Positions 1-9,496 are shown, counted from the first letter of the stretch. The stretch: DNA of 64,000 bases from GWF2-50-93 sp049297395 (GCA_049297395.1 JBAQUG010000499.1:30259-94258); one strand, 5' to 3'. Notes: generated by a model from the sequence alone, not told the origin. Translations and numbers: made by a program.

Positions 1-102
1 ATTGCATTGAAAGGCGGCTGCTGGGCCGCTTTGAGGTTCTCCAAAGGCCGCATCGTCGACAAGATGCTGGACAAGGATGTTAAATTCAATCAAGACCGCT
101 GA
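1..102 (+). CDS. 3' end of an unidentified gene (partial)
   Basis: An open frame runs from the first base to a TGA at 100-102 and gives 33 residues ending in KFNQDR. The composition (charged, with a KGRIVDKMLDKD stretch) looks like a real C-terminus, but it is too short to identify. The gene starts outside the window. It is followed by a gap with repeat-like sequence and then by the convergent AraC gene. Confidence 0.4.
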   Translation: MALKGGCWAALRFSKGRIVDKMLDKDVKFNQDR

Positions 103-141
103 ATAGCAGGTCGAGAAACATATATGCCGGTCCGCAAAAAC

Positions 142-168
142 GTAACCGTTAAGGATCCGCTAAGCTGG
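142..168. repeat. Diverged copy of a repeat terminus
   Basis: GTAACCGTTAAG at 142-153 followed by GCTAAGCTGG at 159-168 matches the 17-bp terminal inverted repeat of the element at 24666-24879 (GTAACCGTTAAGCTGGG), interrupted by a few extra bases. The rest of 103-227 shows no gene and no other clear structure. Confidence 0.4.
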
Positions 169-227
169 ACGGCATAGCCACATCTTGTGCGTTAAAGTAT
201 GGAGTCCCGAGCCCTCGGGCGGAGAGT

Positions 228-1088
228 TTATCCAACCTTGGTGTCTTTCTTCTTGCCCTTGCTCTGACCTTGCAGAAAGCTGTTCCTGTAGAGTCCGGGG
301 CTCGTCCCCGTATTTTTCCTGAATATCCTGCTGAAATAGGCCTGGTCCGGGAACCCCGAGTTGATTGCGACTTTCGCAATCGGAACGTCGGTGTGCTGAA
401 GCCAGTTCATCGCCTGTTTCATGCGGACGGATGTCAGATAGTCCACAGGGGAGAACCCGACCCGTTTCTTGAAGAGCCGGTAGAAATGGCCTTCGCTGTA
501 GTCAAATTTAAAAGCCAAGTCCGAGATCGAGAAACTTTCCGAAAAATGATCGTTTATGTATTTCACCGAAGCCTCTATCTTGTCGTCGGTAGGACTTGCT
601 CCGTCCTGCAGGGTTTTAAGGAAAAGGACAAAAACATCCAGGATCCTGGCGTCGAAGACCGGACCTGCAAGACGCGGCTTCCTCTGGGTGATGAACCAGA
701 ATTTTTCCACCAGGGCAGACAGCTCCTCCGAATTTGCGGATACGGGCTTTGCGATATTGCAGTTCTCCACGGCCTGTCCATTGAACCCTATCCATACCGT
801 ATCCATCGTGGACTCCGAATCCTCGCAATGCGAGATGCCCGGAGGGACAAGGACGATATCGAAGGGATGAATCGATCTGTTTTCTTCACAGAGAAGATGT
901 CCGTCTCCCCTGAATATGCAGATGAACTCCCAGAAACCGTGGGCCGTGGGGGTTTTTGATTTTCTTGGGCCTGCAAAGCGCTCCACGTACAGCGGGGTAA
1001 GCCATGAGGAGCGGCCGGGACTGCTATCTCCTTCCCATAAACTGCTGCTGAAATGGGAGGGACCCTTGTAAATGTTATGATTGATCAT
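228..1088 (-). CDS. AraC family transcriptional regulator
   Basis: A 286-residue regulator with an N-terminal cupin-like sensing half (the HPFDIVLVPPGISH stretch is typical) and a C-terminal double helix-turn-helix from about residue 185. Signature segments are SISDLAFKFDYSEGHFYRLF and the closing GFPDQAYFSRIFRKNTGTSP. The ATG at 1088 is used here. A TTG five codons upstream at 1103 is also possible, and neither has a clear ribosome binding site. It diverges from the zinc dehydrogenase operon at 1211. AraC members of this shape usually sense a sugar and activate an adjacent operon, so it is the likely regulator of 1211-9254. The ligand is unknown. Confidence 0.88.
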   Translation of the reverse strand: MINHNIYKGPSHFSSSLWEGDSSPGRSSWLTPLYVERFAGPRKSKTPTAHGFWEFICIFRGDGHLLCEENRSIHPFDIVLVPPGISHCEDSESTMDTVWIGFNGQAVENCNIAKPVSANSEELSALVEKFWFITQRKPRLAGPVFDARILDVFVLFLKTLQDGASPTDDKIEASVKYINDHFSESFSISDLAFKFDYSEGHFYRLFKKRVGFSPVDYLTSVRMKQAMNWLQHTDVPIAKVAINSGFPDQAYFSRIFRKNTGTSPGLYRNSFLQGQSKGKKKDTKVG

Positions 1089-1210
1089 GTCATAATTGTC
1101 CAAATATAATAATTGATTTATCCATAGAATAATACATCCTGATTCTGTATAATAAAGTCATAATATTAAAAAACATTCACGGGAAAATAAATATCAACCT
1201 GGAGGTTTCA
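1089..1210 (+). promoter_or_regulatory. Divergent AraC/dehydrogenase promoter region
   Basis: An AT-rich divergent gap. A perfect TATAAT lies at 1148-1153 on the plus strand, but no good -35 sits at normal spacing, as expected for a promoter that needs an AraC-type activator. A strong GGAGG lies just before the ATG at 1211. Confidence 0.4.
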
Positions 1211-2206
1211 ATGAAGGCTGCATTCAGGAAAAAAGGGAAATATTATATCAAGGATCTGGAGAGGCGCAAACTTGGCCTCGGACAGATCAGGGTTGCGGTT
1301 GATGCGTGTGGAATATGCGGGACAGACATCCATTCCGATTCAGAGCAGGAGGAGATGTTCGGGCATGAGATCGCCGGAAGAATCATTGAGACTGGAGAAG
1401 GTGTCAACTGGCTTAAAGCGGGGCAGAAAATAGTTCTGGACTCCGCGACGCCATGCGGCAAGTGCGACAACTGCAAGAATACGAAGCAGGAGCTGTGTAC
1501 CGACATCCAGAGCATCTGGTTTGTCCCGAGTTTCGGCTTTGCCGAGGAGATTATAGCTCCCGCTGTTTGCGCAATATCCTGTGAAGACATTGAACCCGCT
1601 GTCGCAAGTCTCCAGGAGCCTCTCGGAGTGGCGATTGATCTGGTGAGGCTTGCCGACATCCGACCTGAATCCAACGTTCTCGTCATGGGGCCCGGCCCCA
1701 TCGGACTCATGGCTCTGGCGCTAGTAAAAAGAATGGGGGCGCGCAGGGTTTTCATGTCGGCATTCAAAAAAGAGAAGATCCGCTGTGAAATGGCGAAAAA
1801 ACTCGGTGCCGATGAAGTGATTGATCCATCGGAATGCGAACTCACTGACAAATCGTTCGGATGCCAGATTGACAGGATTCTTGTGACAACGCCTCCGCCT
1901 ACATTGAATGATGCATTCAAGGTTGCGGCAAAGGGAGGCATTGTCTCATTCATAGGGATCGGGCACGGGGAGAGGGCTTTCTGCAAGTTTGATGCAAACG
2001 CATTTCATTTCAAGAAACTCCAGCTGAGGGCGTCATTCGCTTCTCCGGCATTATACGGGCCTCTGGCACTCCAGTATCTCAGAGAGGGAGTTATTGACGG
2101 GAAGTCCCTTGTTTCACACCGGTTCCCCCTGGAGAAGATCGAGGAGGCGATGAAAGTCGCGTCGGATCCGGCCATTTCCCTGAAAGTGGTGGTCACTTCA
2201 AAATAA
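1211..2206 (+). CDS. Zinc-dependent medium-chain alcohol/polyol dehydrogenase
   Basis: A 331-residue MDR-family enzyme predicted to oxidise an alcohol or polyol with NAD(P). The catalytic zinc site is visible as Cys36 in CGICGTD and His52-Glu53 in GHE. The structural zinc lobe is CGKCDNCKNTKQELC, with all four cysteines present. The Rossmann nucleotide-binding turn is VMGPGPIGLMAL. It resembles sorbitol/threonine dehydrogenases, and the exact sugar or polyol cannot be told from sequence. It is the first gene of the operon divergent from AraC and is preceded by GGAGG. Together with three UroD-like genes, an SGNH hydrolase and an alpha-mannosidase it forms a sugar catabolic unit. Confidence 0.88.
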   Translation: MKAAFRKKGKYYIKDLERRKLGLGQIRVAVDACGICGTDIHSDSEQEEMFGHEIAGRIIETGEGVNWLKAGQKIVLDSATPCGKCDNCKNTKQELCTDIQSIWFVPSFGFAEEIIAPAVCAISCEDIEPAVASLQEPLGVAIDLVRLADIRPESNVLVMGPGPIGLMALALVKRMGARRVFMSAFKKEKIRCEMAKKLGADEVIDPSECELTDKSFGCQIDRILVTTPPPTLNDAFKVAAKGGIVSFIGIGHGERAFCKFDANAFHFKKLQLRASFASPALYGPLALQYLREGVIDGKSLVSHRFPLEKIEEAMKVASDPAISLKVVVTSK

Positions 2207-2236
2207 AAGGGCAAACAGGTTTGGAAAGGGTTGGGG

Positions 2237-2290
2237 TGCGGGGAAGGGAAGAACCTTTCCTTAAAAGGTTTTTCATTCCCCGCATTCAAG
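2237..2290 (+). repeat. Nested hairpin repeat downstream of the dehydrogenase
   Basis: An outer stem TGCGGGGAA (2237-2245) pairs with TTCCCCGCA (2275-2283). It encloses an inner AACCTT/AAGGTT stem followed by a short T run, giving a terminator-like fold. The 33 bp at 2258-2290 recur, in the same orientation relative to the upstream gene, right after the stop codon of the 41685-45350 gene. Confidence 0.5.
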
Positions 2291-2315
2291 TTCTTTCAAA
2301 AATGAGGTTGTTCCA

Positions 2316-3464
2316 ATGTCCATGAAAATTACAGGAAAACAGAGAATGTTGAATGCCTATCGGGGGAAATTCTCCGACAGGGTCGCCATCGCCCCTGAAT
2401 TCTGGTATTATTATCCGGCGAAGCTCCTGGGCGTGGATATGATTGAATTCGAACGGAAAGTCCCCTTCCACCAGGCTCTCAAGAAAACTTTCGAAACCTA
2501 TGGATGTGAAGGCTGGGGTGCGGCATTCCCGTCAATTCCAAACGACAAGGTAAAAACAGAGACCAAGGAAAAGTGGACTGATAAAGATACGCTTGAGGTC
2601 AGACATGTCACCAGCACATCCGCAGGCAGGCTTGAATCAGCTTCAGTGTTCAGCAGGGAAGAACCGAGCTGGGCCGTCGAACGTCCTGTGAAAAATATTG
2701 AGCATGATCTTGCGGCATGGGAAATCTGCGCCTTTGGCGGAAATCCTGAGGACATGGACGTTTCAGGAATGGTAAAGGCATGGAATGAAGTCGGCGAAAC
2801 CTATCTTCTTGAAGCATGGCTTGGCGCGCCGTTCTTTGATTTTTTCGCCGGATCCCGTGATGGCGGCTTCGAGACCGCCATTTTTGATTTCATGGATCCT
2901 GATTTCGAGCCCAAGCTGCATGAACTTCAGCAGCGGCATATTGAAAGGATGGTTTTGGTCGCAAGAACAATCTGCGAGAAAACTCCGTTTGAAAGTCTGG
3001 CCATCGGATGTTCCTGGAGCTGCAATTCGCTGATCGGCCCCGATCTCTGGAGAAAATGGGACAAGCCGGTCATAAAGGCTGTCGCAGACGAGATTCACCG
3101 GCATGACAAGCTTCTCCACATCCATTTCCACGGAAAATGCATGGAGACGGTTGCGGATTTCGCAGAAATTGGCATAGATTGCGTATGTCCGTTTGAAAGA
3201 CCGCCGGGCGGAGATGTGAAGAATGCAGAAGATTTGAGGAAGGTTGCTGCGCTACTGAACGGAAAAACGACCATGAACGGGAACGTCCACACCGTCGAGA
3301 CGCTTATCAAGGGTACTCCGGAGAAAGTGCGCTGCGAAGTTCGCGAAATCATGAAGGCATTCAAGGGGAATCCGCGTCTGATTCTCGGCACAGGCGACCA
3401 GGTCGGACGCGAAACCCCTGAAGAGAACATAATTGCAATGATTGATGAAGGGAAGAGGACATGA
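2316..3464 (+). CDS. Uroporphyrinogen decarboxylase-like protein (methyltransferase type), paralog 1
   Basis: A 382-residue member of the UroD superfamily, which includes heme-pathway decarboxylases and the MtaA/MtbA/CmuA cobalamin-dependent methyltransferases. The opening KQRMLNAYRGKFSDRVAIAPEFW is the usual start for the family. Where methyltransferases carry an H-x-C zinc motif, this protein has IHFHGKC. The C-terminal block reads GTGDQVGRETPEEN, so the cysteine found at the equivalent place in the paralog at 31919 is a valine. It is therefore unlikely to be a true HemE, and an intact zinc site is doubtful. It overlaps the next gene by four bases (ATGA). Confidence 0.8.
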   Translation: MSMKITGKQRMLNAYRGKFSDRVAIAPEFWYYYPAKLLGVDMIEFERKVPFHQALKKTFETYGCEGWGAAFPSIPNDKVKTETKEKWTDKDTLEVRHVTSTSAGRLESASVFSREEPSWAVERPVKNIEHDLAAWEICAFGGNPEDMDVSGMVKAWNEVGETYLLEAWLGAPFFDFFAGSRDGGFETAIFDFMDPDFEPKLHELQQRHIERMVLVARTICEKTPFESLAIGCSWSCNSLIGPDLWRKWDKPVIKAVADEIHRHDKLLHIHFHGKCMETVADFAEIGIDCVCPFERPPGGDVKNAEDLRKVAALLNGKTTMNGNVHTVETLIKGTPEKVRCEVREIMKAFKGNPRLILGTGDQVGRETPEENIIAMIDEGKRT

Positions 3465-4720
3465 AATGCGGTGGAATGATGGCAATAGGAATTGTCTTAG
3501 GACTGCAAACCTCGATGGCAGGGGGAAACATGGGTAATTTACATTTTCTAGATAGGTTTGACAATAGGCTGGCCGGATGGACGCTTAACCAAGCAGGCGG
3601 AACGGTCAAAATTGCAGATGTCTCTGCTTCAGATAAATTGGAATTAGACGACAGATCGGAAACAAAGAGCGTGTCGGCAAAGACTCCATTTGCAGCCCCT
3701 TCAGCTAAATATATAGTGGAATACGATATGTGTTTTGCTGCCAATAATGCCGGGATATTCGAGCTGTTGGATGCTTCAAATAATCCGATTGTCAATGTAA
3801 GCGGCGGAATGAAAAATAATACGTTGTCGTTCTCTACGGATACAGAGCCTGCCACAACTGTAACCTGGACAGACGCTACGTATAATCAAGTGACCCTTGC
3901 CATAGATCCGGCAGCGAAAACTGTCAGATGCTACTGGATTGACAAATCATACTCCGCCAGCGCCTATAACCCTAAGAAGCAGGTGGCGGTCAAAAACTAT
4001 TCAGGCGCAGCGGCTGCACAGTTATCTTTTAGGACAGATAGCACTAAAACAGGAAAGACATATATCGATGAAGTCAAGGTCTACGCTCCGGATTTTGCCA
4101 TTGTAGGAGATTCCGCCTCTGACGGCAAGCCCAGATGGAGCAACGACCCCAGCACGGTGTATAGGCTGGGAGCTGCTGGTAAGCCGGATCAGACATCACC
4201 TCCACATTATCAATTAGGCCTTCTTTTAGGGAAAAAAAACTGGGTGGCAAATCTTGGTTTTGGAGGATCTCAATCATCGGAGATAGCATCCTTGGCTCAA
4301 ACCCTGTTGTTGGACCAGGGTTTCCGAAGAATATGGATCAAGATAGGATTGAATGATTTCAACCGTGGTCTGTCAGCTGCGACGGTAGAAAAAAATATTC
4401 AATCGGCAGTAAAGACCCTTATTGCAGGCGGTATAACTCCGAGTAATATATTCTTATGTAATTGTTATGGAGCATCTATGTTGACAGCGGCAAAGGACAA
4501 TGAAAGGAAGGCATACAATACCTGGCTTGCCGCATATTGCCCCAGTGTTGGAATCAACCTGGTTGACAATGATGGAACAATCACTGATTATACGGTTTCC
4601 CCGGTTAAACCTAAGCCGGCGTATGACATCGGAGATGGAGTGCATCTTACGAAAGCAGGTTCAGGACAGATGGCGCAGAATGTCTACAAGCTCCTGAAAA
4701 CCGCACGCCAAGACAAATGA
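3461..4720 (+). CDS. Secreted SGNH/GDSL hydrolase with N-terminal beta-sandwich domain
   Basis: A 419-residue predicted exported esterase. A short signal peptide (hydrophobic MMAIGIVLGLQTSMA) is followed by a beta-sandwich domain to about residue 200 (DRFDNRLAGWTLNQAGG onward, concanavalin/laminin-G-like). A C-terminal SGNH hydrolase follows. The SGNH blocks are visible: IVGDSASDG (nucleophile Ser), NLGFGGSQ, KIGLNDF and DGVHLTKAG with the Asp-His pair. Such enzymes remove acetyl or other acyl groups from glycans. The ATG overlaps the previous TGA, so it is translationally coupled to UroD paralog 1. Confidence 0.8.
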   Translation: MKCGGMMAIGIVLGLQTSMAGGNMGNLHFLDRFDNRLAGWTLNQAGGTVKIADVSASDKLELDDRSETKSVSAKTPFAAPSAKYIVEYDMCFAANNAGIFELLDASNNPIVNVSGGMKNNTLSFSTDTEPATTVTWTDATYNQVTLAIDPAAKTVRCYWIDKSYSASAYNPKKQVAVKNYSGAAAAQLSFRTDSTKTGKTYIDEVKVYAPDFAIVGDSASDGKPRWSNDPSTVYRLGAAGKPDQTSPPHYQLGLLLGKKNWVANLGFGGSQSSEIASLAQTLLLDQGFRRIWIKIGLNDFNRGLSAATVEKNIQSAVKTLIAGGITPSNIFLCNCYGASMLTAAKDNERKAYNTWLAAYCPSVGINLVDNDGTITDYTVSPVKPKPAYDIGDGVHLTKAGSGQMAQNVYKLLKTARQDK

Positions 4721-4778
4721 AACAACTGTTAATGAGCAATCAGTTGCGGAGAATTAATATTAAAACGGAGGGCAAGAT

Positions 4779-5705
4779 ATGACAGGCAAGGAAAGGATGT
4801 TGAAGACATTGCGGTTTGAAGAGCCTGACCGGCCTCCTCATTTTGAGGTGATGTTCGAGCTTGAAAAGGAGGCATTCGGCCTGGAGTTTCCAAATCGCAC
4901 CCTGTGGGGGAAATGCTCCCCCGGCGAAAAAACAAAAATGATTTTGCAGTGCATGAAGATATATGAGAAGATCGTCGGGCGCTACTCCTGGGATGCGCTC
5001 GCAGTGTTCTGGCCCTGGAGCGATCCCGATGGCGTCATCGCCGCAAAAAAGACTTTCGGCAACGACATCCTGATCGGCAGCATTGTCGGCAACACCATCT
5101 GGGCCATTGACAATATCAGCGACTGGACCGAGTTTGCTGTGACGCTGATGGAACAGCCCCAGGAAATACACCGGGTGGCGGCGGAGAAAAACGCGGCGGC
5201 GCTGGAGAAATATGCCAGCCTGATTGATGCCGGAGCCGATTTCATCCATATTGTCAACGATGTGGCGTTCAATGCAGGCCCGTTCATCTCCCCGGCGCAG
5301 TTTTCGGAGTTTGTGACGCCTTATTTGAAACAGCAGGTCCAGTACATCAGGGCCCAGGGAGTAATACCGTTCGTGCACACGGACGGCAACATAGACTCGA
5401 TTTTGGATGACTACCTGTCTCTCGGCGCGGCATGTTTCCAGTCGGTGGATCCGATGGCGGGCATGGACATTGCGAAAACCAAGCAGCGCTGTCATGGGAA
5501 AATGGCATTGATGGGCAACGTACAGTGCAACCTCCTGCAGGACGGACCGGACGAGGCGATCAGGAAATCCGCGCTGTACTGTCTTGAAAATGCGTCGCCG
5601 GGAGGAGGCTACATTTTCGGGACTTCAAATACGATATTCCCTGGAATGCCTCTTGGAAATTATGAATACATGCTGGATATTTACAGGAATTTCTATAATA
5701 AATAA
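4779..5705 (+). CDS. Uroporphyrinogen decarboxylase-like protein, paralog 2
   Basis: A 308-residue UroD-superfamily protein starting GKERMLKTLRFEEPDRPPHFEV, shorter than the others. The metal-motif position reads VHTDGN, with Asp where methyltransferases have Cys, and the C-terminal block is FGTSNTIFPGMP without cysteine. A zinc-thiolate site is therefore not predicted, and the chemistry may differ from MtaA-type methyl transfer. It has a good AACGGAGGG ribosome binding site and lies just upstream of the alpha-mannosidase gene (11-bp gap). Confidence 0.78.
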   Translation: MTGKERMLKTLRFEEPDRPPHFEVMFELEKEAFGLEFPNRTLWGKCSPGEKTKMILQCMKIYEKIVGRYSWDALAVFWPWSDPDGVIAAKKTFGNDILIGSIVGNTIWAIDNISDWTEFAVTLMEQPQEIHRVAAEKNAAALEKYASLIDAGADFIHIVNDVAFNAGPFISPAQFSEFVTPYLKQQVQYIRAQGVIPFVHTDGNIDSILDDYLSLGAACFQSVDPMAGMDIAKTKQRCHGKMALMGNVQCNLLQDGPDEAIRKSALYCLENASPGGGYIFGTSNTIFPGMPLGNYEYMLDIYRNFYNK

Positions 5706-5716
5706 AGGAGTTCCTG

Positions 5717-8200
5717 ATGAACAAGATCCACCTTATATGTAATGCGCACCTCGATCCCGTATGGCTGTGGGAGTGGGAGGAGGGCGCCGCCGAAGCGGTT
5801 TCAACTTTCAGGACCGCCGCCGAGCTGTGCTCCGAATCCGACAATTTCATTTTCAACCACAACGAGGCAATACTTTATAAATGGGTGGAAGAATATGAGC
5901 CTTCTCTTTTCGCGAAAATCCAGAAACTTGTCAAACAGGGGAAGTGGCATATTGCCGGGGGCTGGTATCTCCAGCCTGACTGCAACATGCCTTCCGGAGA
6001 AACATTTGTCAGGCATATAGCCGCCGGAAGGAATTATTTCCGGGAGAAATTCGGAGTAGAAGTGAAGACCGCGATTAATTTCGATTCTTTCGGGCACAGC
6101 CGCGGCATTGTCCAAATCATGGCGCAGTGCGGATATGATTCGTATCTTTTCTGCAGGCCGTCGCAGAACGACTGCCAGCTGCCTGCCGATGTCTTTGTCT
6201 GGAAGGGTTTCAATAATTCATCCTTGCTGTGCAGGCGGATTTCAGGCGGATATAACTCCCATCTGGGGAAGGCCGTGGAGAAGATCAGAGGCGTTGTCGA
6301 GAAAGAGTCCGATAAAAAGATAAACATGATATTGTGGGGAGTCGGCAATCACGGGGGCGGCCCTTCTAGAAAAGATATTTCAGGCATTGAAACGTTTATC
6401 CAGGAGAAGTCGGATGAAATTGAAATCCTGCATTCGACCCCTGAAAATTATTTTTCCGGCTTGAAAAAACAAGGGGTGAAAAAAATCCCATCCTTCAGCA
6501 AGGATTTAAATTCATGGGCGGTGGGATGCTATACCTCCATGATCCGCATAAAGCAGAAGTTCCGCCTTCTTGAGAATGAACTGTACATGACCGAGAAAAT
6601 GGCTTCGTCCGCATATTTCCAGAAGCTTCTTGACTATCCGGCGGCGGAGCTTTCCGAAGCCCGGAACGATCTTCTTGCCGCAAGCTTCCATGATATTCTG
6701 CCGGGGTCTTCGATCCAGCCTGTGGAGGAAATGGCCATACGTCTTATGGATCATGCCCTTGAGAACATTTCACGGGTGAAGACGAGGGCTTTCTTCGCCC
6801 TCGCATCCGGACAGGAGAAAACTCCGCAGGATGAAATTCCAGTGCTCGTCTACAATCCGCATCCGTTCAAGACCGACGCGGTAATAGACTGTGAGTTCAT
6901 GCTTCCGGACCAGAACTGGAGCAATGAGGATAAATTCACCGATGTGGAAGTCTATTCGGACGGCGTGAAAATTCCGGCGCAGGTTGAAAAGGAAGCATCG
7001 AATCTCAATCTTGACTGGCGCAAGAAGATAGTCTTCCGCGCCGAGCTGAAAGCGTCCGGCATGAACAGGTTCAACTGCAGGCTGACCTTGAAGAAGGATC
7101 GTCCTGCCGCCAGCGTCAAGGACGTGGATGGAATTTTCAAGTTCGACAACGGCGCGATGGAATTAGGGATAAGCAAGAAGACCGGACTGGTTGAATATTA
7201 CTCGGTCGACGGCGTGAGATATGTCGGCGCCAGAGCTTTTGAACCGACTGTCCTTGTCGACAATGAAGATCCATGGGGGATGCAGGTAAAGCGGTTTGAC
7301 CGGATGGACGGCGTTTTCAAGCTGAGCAGTCCCTCTGAATGCGCCAGGTTCTGTGGAATTCAAAAGAAAACTCTTGCGCCGGTGCGGGTGATTGAAGACG
7401 GTGAAGTCAGGACTGTCATTGAAGCAGTTTTTTCGTTCGGCACATCTAGGATCTGCCAGCAGTACATAATACCGAAGAAGGGGAGCGGGTTTGAAGTGAT
7501 GACCCGCGTGTTCTGGAATGAAAAGAACCGTTTCCTGAAACTGAACATTCCCGTCCTTATAAATTGCGCCGAGTTCCTAGGGCAGACAGCTTTCGGATAC
7601 CACGGTCTTCCGGTGAACGGGGATGAGGCGGTTTCCCAGAAGTGGGTCGCCGTCAATTCCGACAGGCATTCCTTCTCCTGCATAAACAACGGGACATACG
7701 GATCGAGTTTTGAAAAGGGGAACATGAGGCTGTCCCTGTTGAGGTCTCCTGCATATGCAGGCCATCCTATCTGCGACAGGCCGATAGTTCCGCAGGATCG
7801 GTTCACTCCGAGGATAGAGCAGGGAGAAAGGCTGTTCCACTTCTGGTTCAACGCCGGAACATTGGGGAAAAGGATGGAGTCCCTGGACAGGGAGGCGCTT
7901 GTGCAGAACGAGAAGCCGCCGGCGCTGTCCTTCTTTCCGCCGGGATCCGGAGCAAGGCCTTCCGAATTATGCAGGATAAGCGGCGGCAGCATCCAGCTTG
8001 TCAGCGCGAAAAAAGCTGAGAATGGCGGAGCTCTCGTTGTCAGGCTTTTTGAGCCTGCCGGGATAAGAACAGAGACTGTGCTGGAGTTCCCGTTTGCAGG
8101 GTTCAGGAAGAAACTCAAATTCAATCCTCTGGAGTTCAGGACATTCAGTTTTGATCCAAGGAAAAAGGAACTGCGGGATGTCAATGCGGCAGATGAATAA
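5717..8200 (+). CDS. GH38 alpha-mannosidase
   Basis: An 827-residue intracellular alpha-mannosidase with no signal peptide. The zinc and active-site motif HLDPVW is at residues 11-16. The likely nucleophile Asp123 lies in NFDSFGHS, and the helical-domain motif FHDILPGSS is present. The C-terminal half is the usual beta-sandwich region of GH38. Length and domain order are normal for a complete enzyme. It would cleave alpha-linked mannose from oligosaccharides imported from mannan- or N-glycan-like material. The stop lies 23 bp inside the next gene, showing tight coupling. Confidence 0.92.
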   Translation: MNKIHLICNAHLDPVWLWEWEEGAAEAVSTFRTAAELCSESDNFIFNHNEAILYKWVEEYEPSLFAKIQKLVKQGKWHIAGGWYLQPDCNMPSGETFVRHIAAGRNYFREKFGVEVKTAINFDSFGHSRGIVQIMAQCGYDSYLFCRPSQNDCQLPADVFVWKGFNNSSLLCRRISGGYNSHLGKAVEKIRGVVEKESDKKINMILWGVGNHGGGPSRKDISGIETFIQEKSDEIEILHSTPENYFSGLKKQGVKKIPSFSKDLNSWAVGCYTSMIRIKQKFRLLENELYMTEKMASSAYFQKLLDYPAAELSEARNDLLAASFHDILPGSSIQPVEEMAIRLMDHALENISRVKTRAFFALASGQEKTPQDEIPVLVYNPHPFKTDAVIDCEFMLPDQNWSNEDKFTDVEVYSDGVKIPAQVEKEASNLNLDWRKKIVFRAELKASGMNRFNCRLTLKKDRPAASVKDVDGIFKFDNGAMELGISKKTGLVEYYSVDGVRYVGARAFEPTVLVDNEDPWGMQVKRFDRMDGVFKLSSPSECARFCGIQKKTLAPVRVIEDGEVRTVIEAVFSFGTSRICQQYIIPKKGSGFEVMTRVFWNEKNRFLKLNIPVLINCAEFLGQTAFGYHGLPVNGDEAVSQKWVAVNSDRHSFSCINNGTYGSSFEKGNMRLSLLRSPAYAGHPICDRPIVPQDRFTPRIEQGERLFHFWFNAGTLGKRMESLDREALVQNEKPPALSFFPPGSGARPSELCRISGGSIQLVSAKKAENGGALVVRLFEPAGIRTETVLEFPFAGFRKKLKFNPLEFRTFSFDPRKKELRDVNAADE

Positions 8201-9254
8201 ACCAGGGACAGTGCAAATGGCCGGGAACAGGCTCCAGATCAGCCTGAACCTCATGCCTGCATTCTTTTCCAAGCACATAGGGACGTCCTATGGCGACAGA
8301 TATTATTTTGATCCCGCCTACAGGGCGGAGGTGGAGCGGGCGGAAGGAAGATACCTTTTTGAAATCCTCGGCCAGTTCGGGGTGGGGGACAAGGAGCCCA
8401 GGCCATCCTCGAATCTCTTTATCCAGCCGATAGATCTGGTAAAGGCGACGCAGGGCGCCGAGATCTACTGCCCCCCCGACGCCACCCTCGAAACACATGG
8501 GCATCCGTGGGCGGCCAAATCTCCCGATGAAATCAGACGTATTCCGGCGGCGGACGCGGCACGGCATCCTGTTGTGGACACGGTTTTGAAGCAGTATGCC
8601 GAGCTCTCACTCCTCTACGGGGAAGATGCCGATATATTCGGAATAAAATCAGGGCGGATGGGGATACACGCCCCTTTCACAACTGCGCATCAGCTTATGG
8701 GAGAGGAACTGTTTTTCCTGATGGTCGACAACCCGGAGGCGGCAGGAGCTGTTTTCCTGAAGATCTGGGAAATATACCGGGCCGTCTATTCAAGGCTGGC
8801 GTCCGAACTGAGGGTTCCGTCCCCCGTGCGCATCCACATGGGGGACTGTTCGGCATGCATGTTGTCGGAAGAACTTTACAGGAGCAGCGTGCTTCCTGTA
8901 AACCGGAAAATAGCGGGTGATTTTCAGACAGCCTCCTATCATTCATGCGGAGGCTCGACCCATCTGATTTCCGCTTTTTCAGAACTTCCGCCTCTGACTC
9001 ATATAGAACTTGGTCCGGGGACTGATCTTGCACGGGCGGTCCAGCTGATGCCGAAAACTGCCATGAGTCCACTGGTGGATCCGGTCATAATCCGCAACGG
9101 CAAGCCGAAAGAAGTGGAATCATTAGTTGAATCGCTCACGTCTGAAACGTCGAACGCTCCGGCGGTGACATTGTGCGCATGGTCGCTCGACATGGAAACT
9201 CCGGTGGAAAACCTTCAGGCGCTTTATGGGACTCTTGAGGAAGGCATTACTTGA
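8178..9254 (+). CDS. Uroporphyrinogen decarboxylase-like protein, paralog 3
   Basis: A 358-residue protein with a complete-looking metal motif: YHSCGGS (H-x-C) and a downstream LCAWSLDMETPVEN block with cysteine, as in MtaA/CmuA-type methyltransferases. The ATG at 8178 is chosen because AAGGAA lies eight bases upstream. The frame is open further 5', but no better site is seen. It overlaps the alpha-mannosidase by 23 bp and is the last gene of the operon. It is the best methyltransferase candidate of the first cluster, but no corrinoid protein is encoded nearby. Confidence 0.78.
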   Translation: MSMRQMNKPGTVQMAGNRLQISLNLMPAFFSKHIGTSYGDRYYFDPAYRAEVERAEGRYLFEILGQFGVGDKEPRPSSNLFIQPIDLVKATQGAEIYCPPDATLETHGHPWAAKSPDEIRRIPAADAARHPVVDTVLKQYAELSLLYGEDADIFGIKSGRMGIHAPFTTAHQLMGEELFFLMVDNPEAAGAVFLKIWEIYRAVYSRLASELRVPSPVRIHMGDCSACMLSEELYRSSVLPVNRKIAGDFQTASYHSCGGSTHLISAFSELPPLTHIELGPGTDLARAVQLMPKTAMSPLVDPVIIRNGKPKEVESLVESLTSETSNAPAVTLCAWSLDMETPVENLQALYGTLEEGIT

Positions 9255-9255
9255 T

Positions 9256-9496
9256 CGTATAGGAAATTGTATTTTAGACAGGATAACAGGATAAACGGGA
9301 TTTTAAAATGGATTTAAATATTGAGTTGCAATCAAAGAGCACGTCAGCAGAGTGACGTGGCTACAACAAATCCAGGCTGTAGCCGCGTCACTCTGCTGAC
9401 GCGTTCCTTTCCCGATGAATGCAACTTGCTATAAATATCCTTGGAATCCTGTAAATCCTGTCCGAAAAGTTATTAAGCCCCGGCGAAGCCGGTTAA
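9256..9496. repeat. MITE-like palindromic element, copy 1
   Basis: A 241-bp intergenic element nearly identical to 21415-21662. It has a central stem of 23 bp (9342-9364 with 9379-9401, one T-G pair, 14-nt loop). Near the ends are imperfect inverted repeats: GACAGGATAACAGGAT at 9277-9292 and the complement of GACAGGATTTACAGGAT at 9446-9462. No coding potential or transposase is seen. The rest of the 348-bp gap (9497-9602) has only the ribosome binding site of the next gene. Confidence 0.75.

Noticed and set aside
2316..3464. Annotation as hemE (heme pathway uroporphyrinogen decarboxylase)
   Set aside because: Six divergent paralogs within sugar operons, with methyltransferase-type H-x-C regions, do not fit a heme-synthesis gene, so no hem symbol was given.
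4740..5495. Minus-strand frame of 251 codons
   Set aside because: Antisense to UroD paralog 2, with Arg/His-rich low-information composition typical of a shadow frame.
7360..8184. Minus-strand frame of 274 codons
   Set aside because: Antisense to the GH38 gene, with no start signal and no recognisable motif.
9342..9401. Hairpin as a rho-independent terminator of the first operon
   Set aside because: The stem lies at the centre of a duplicated element and is not followed by a T run, so it is better explained as part of the repeat.
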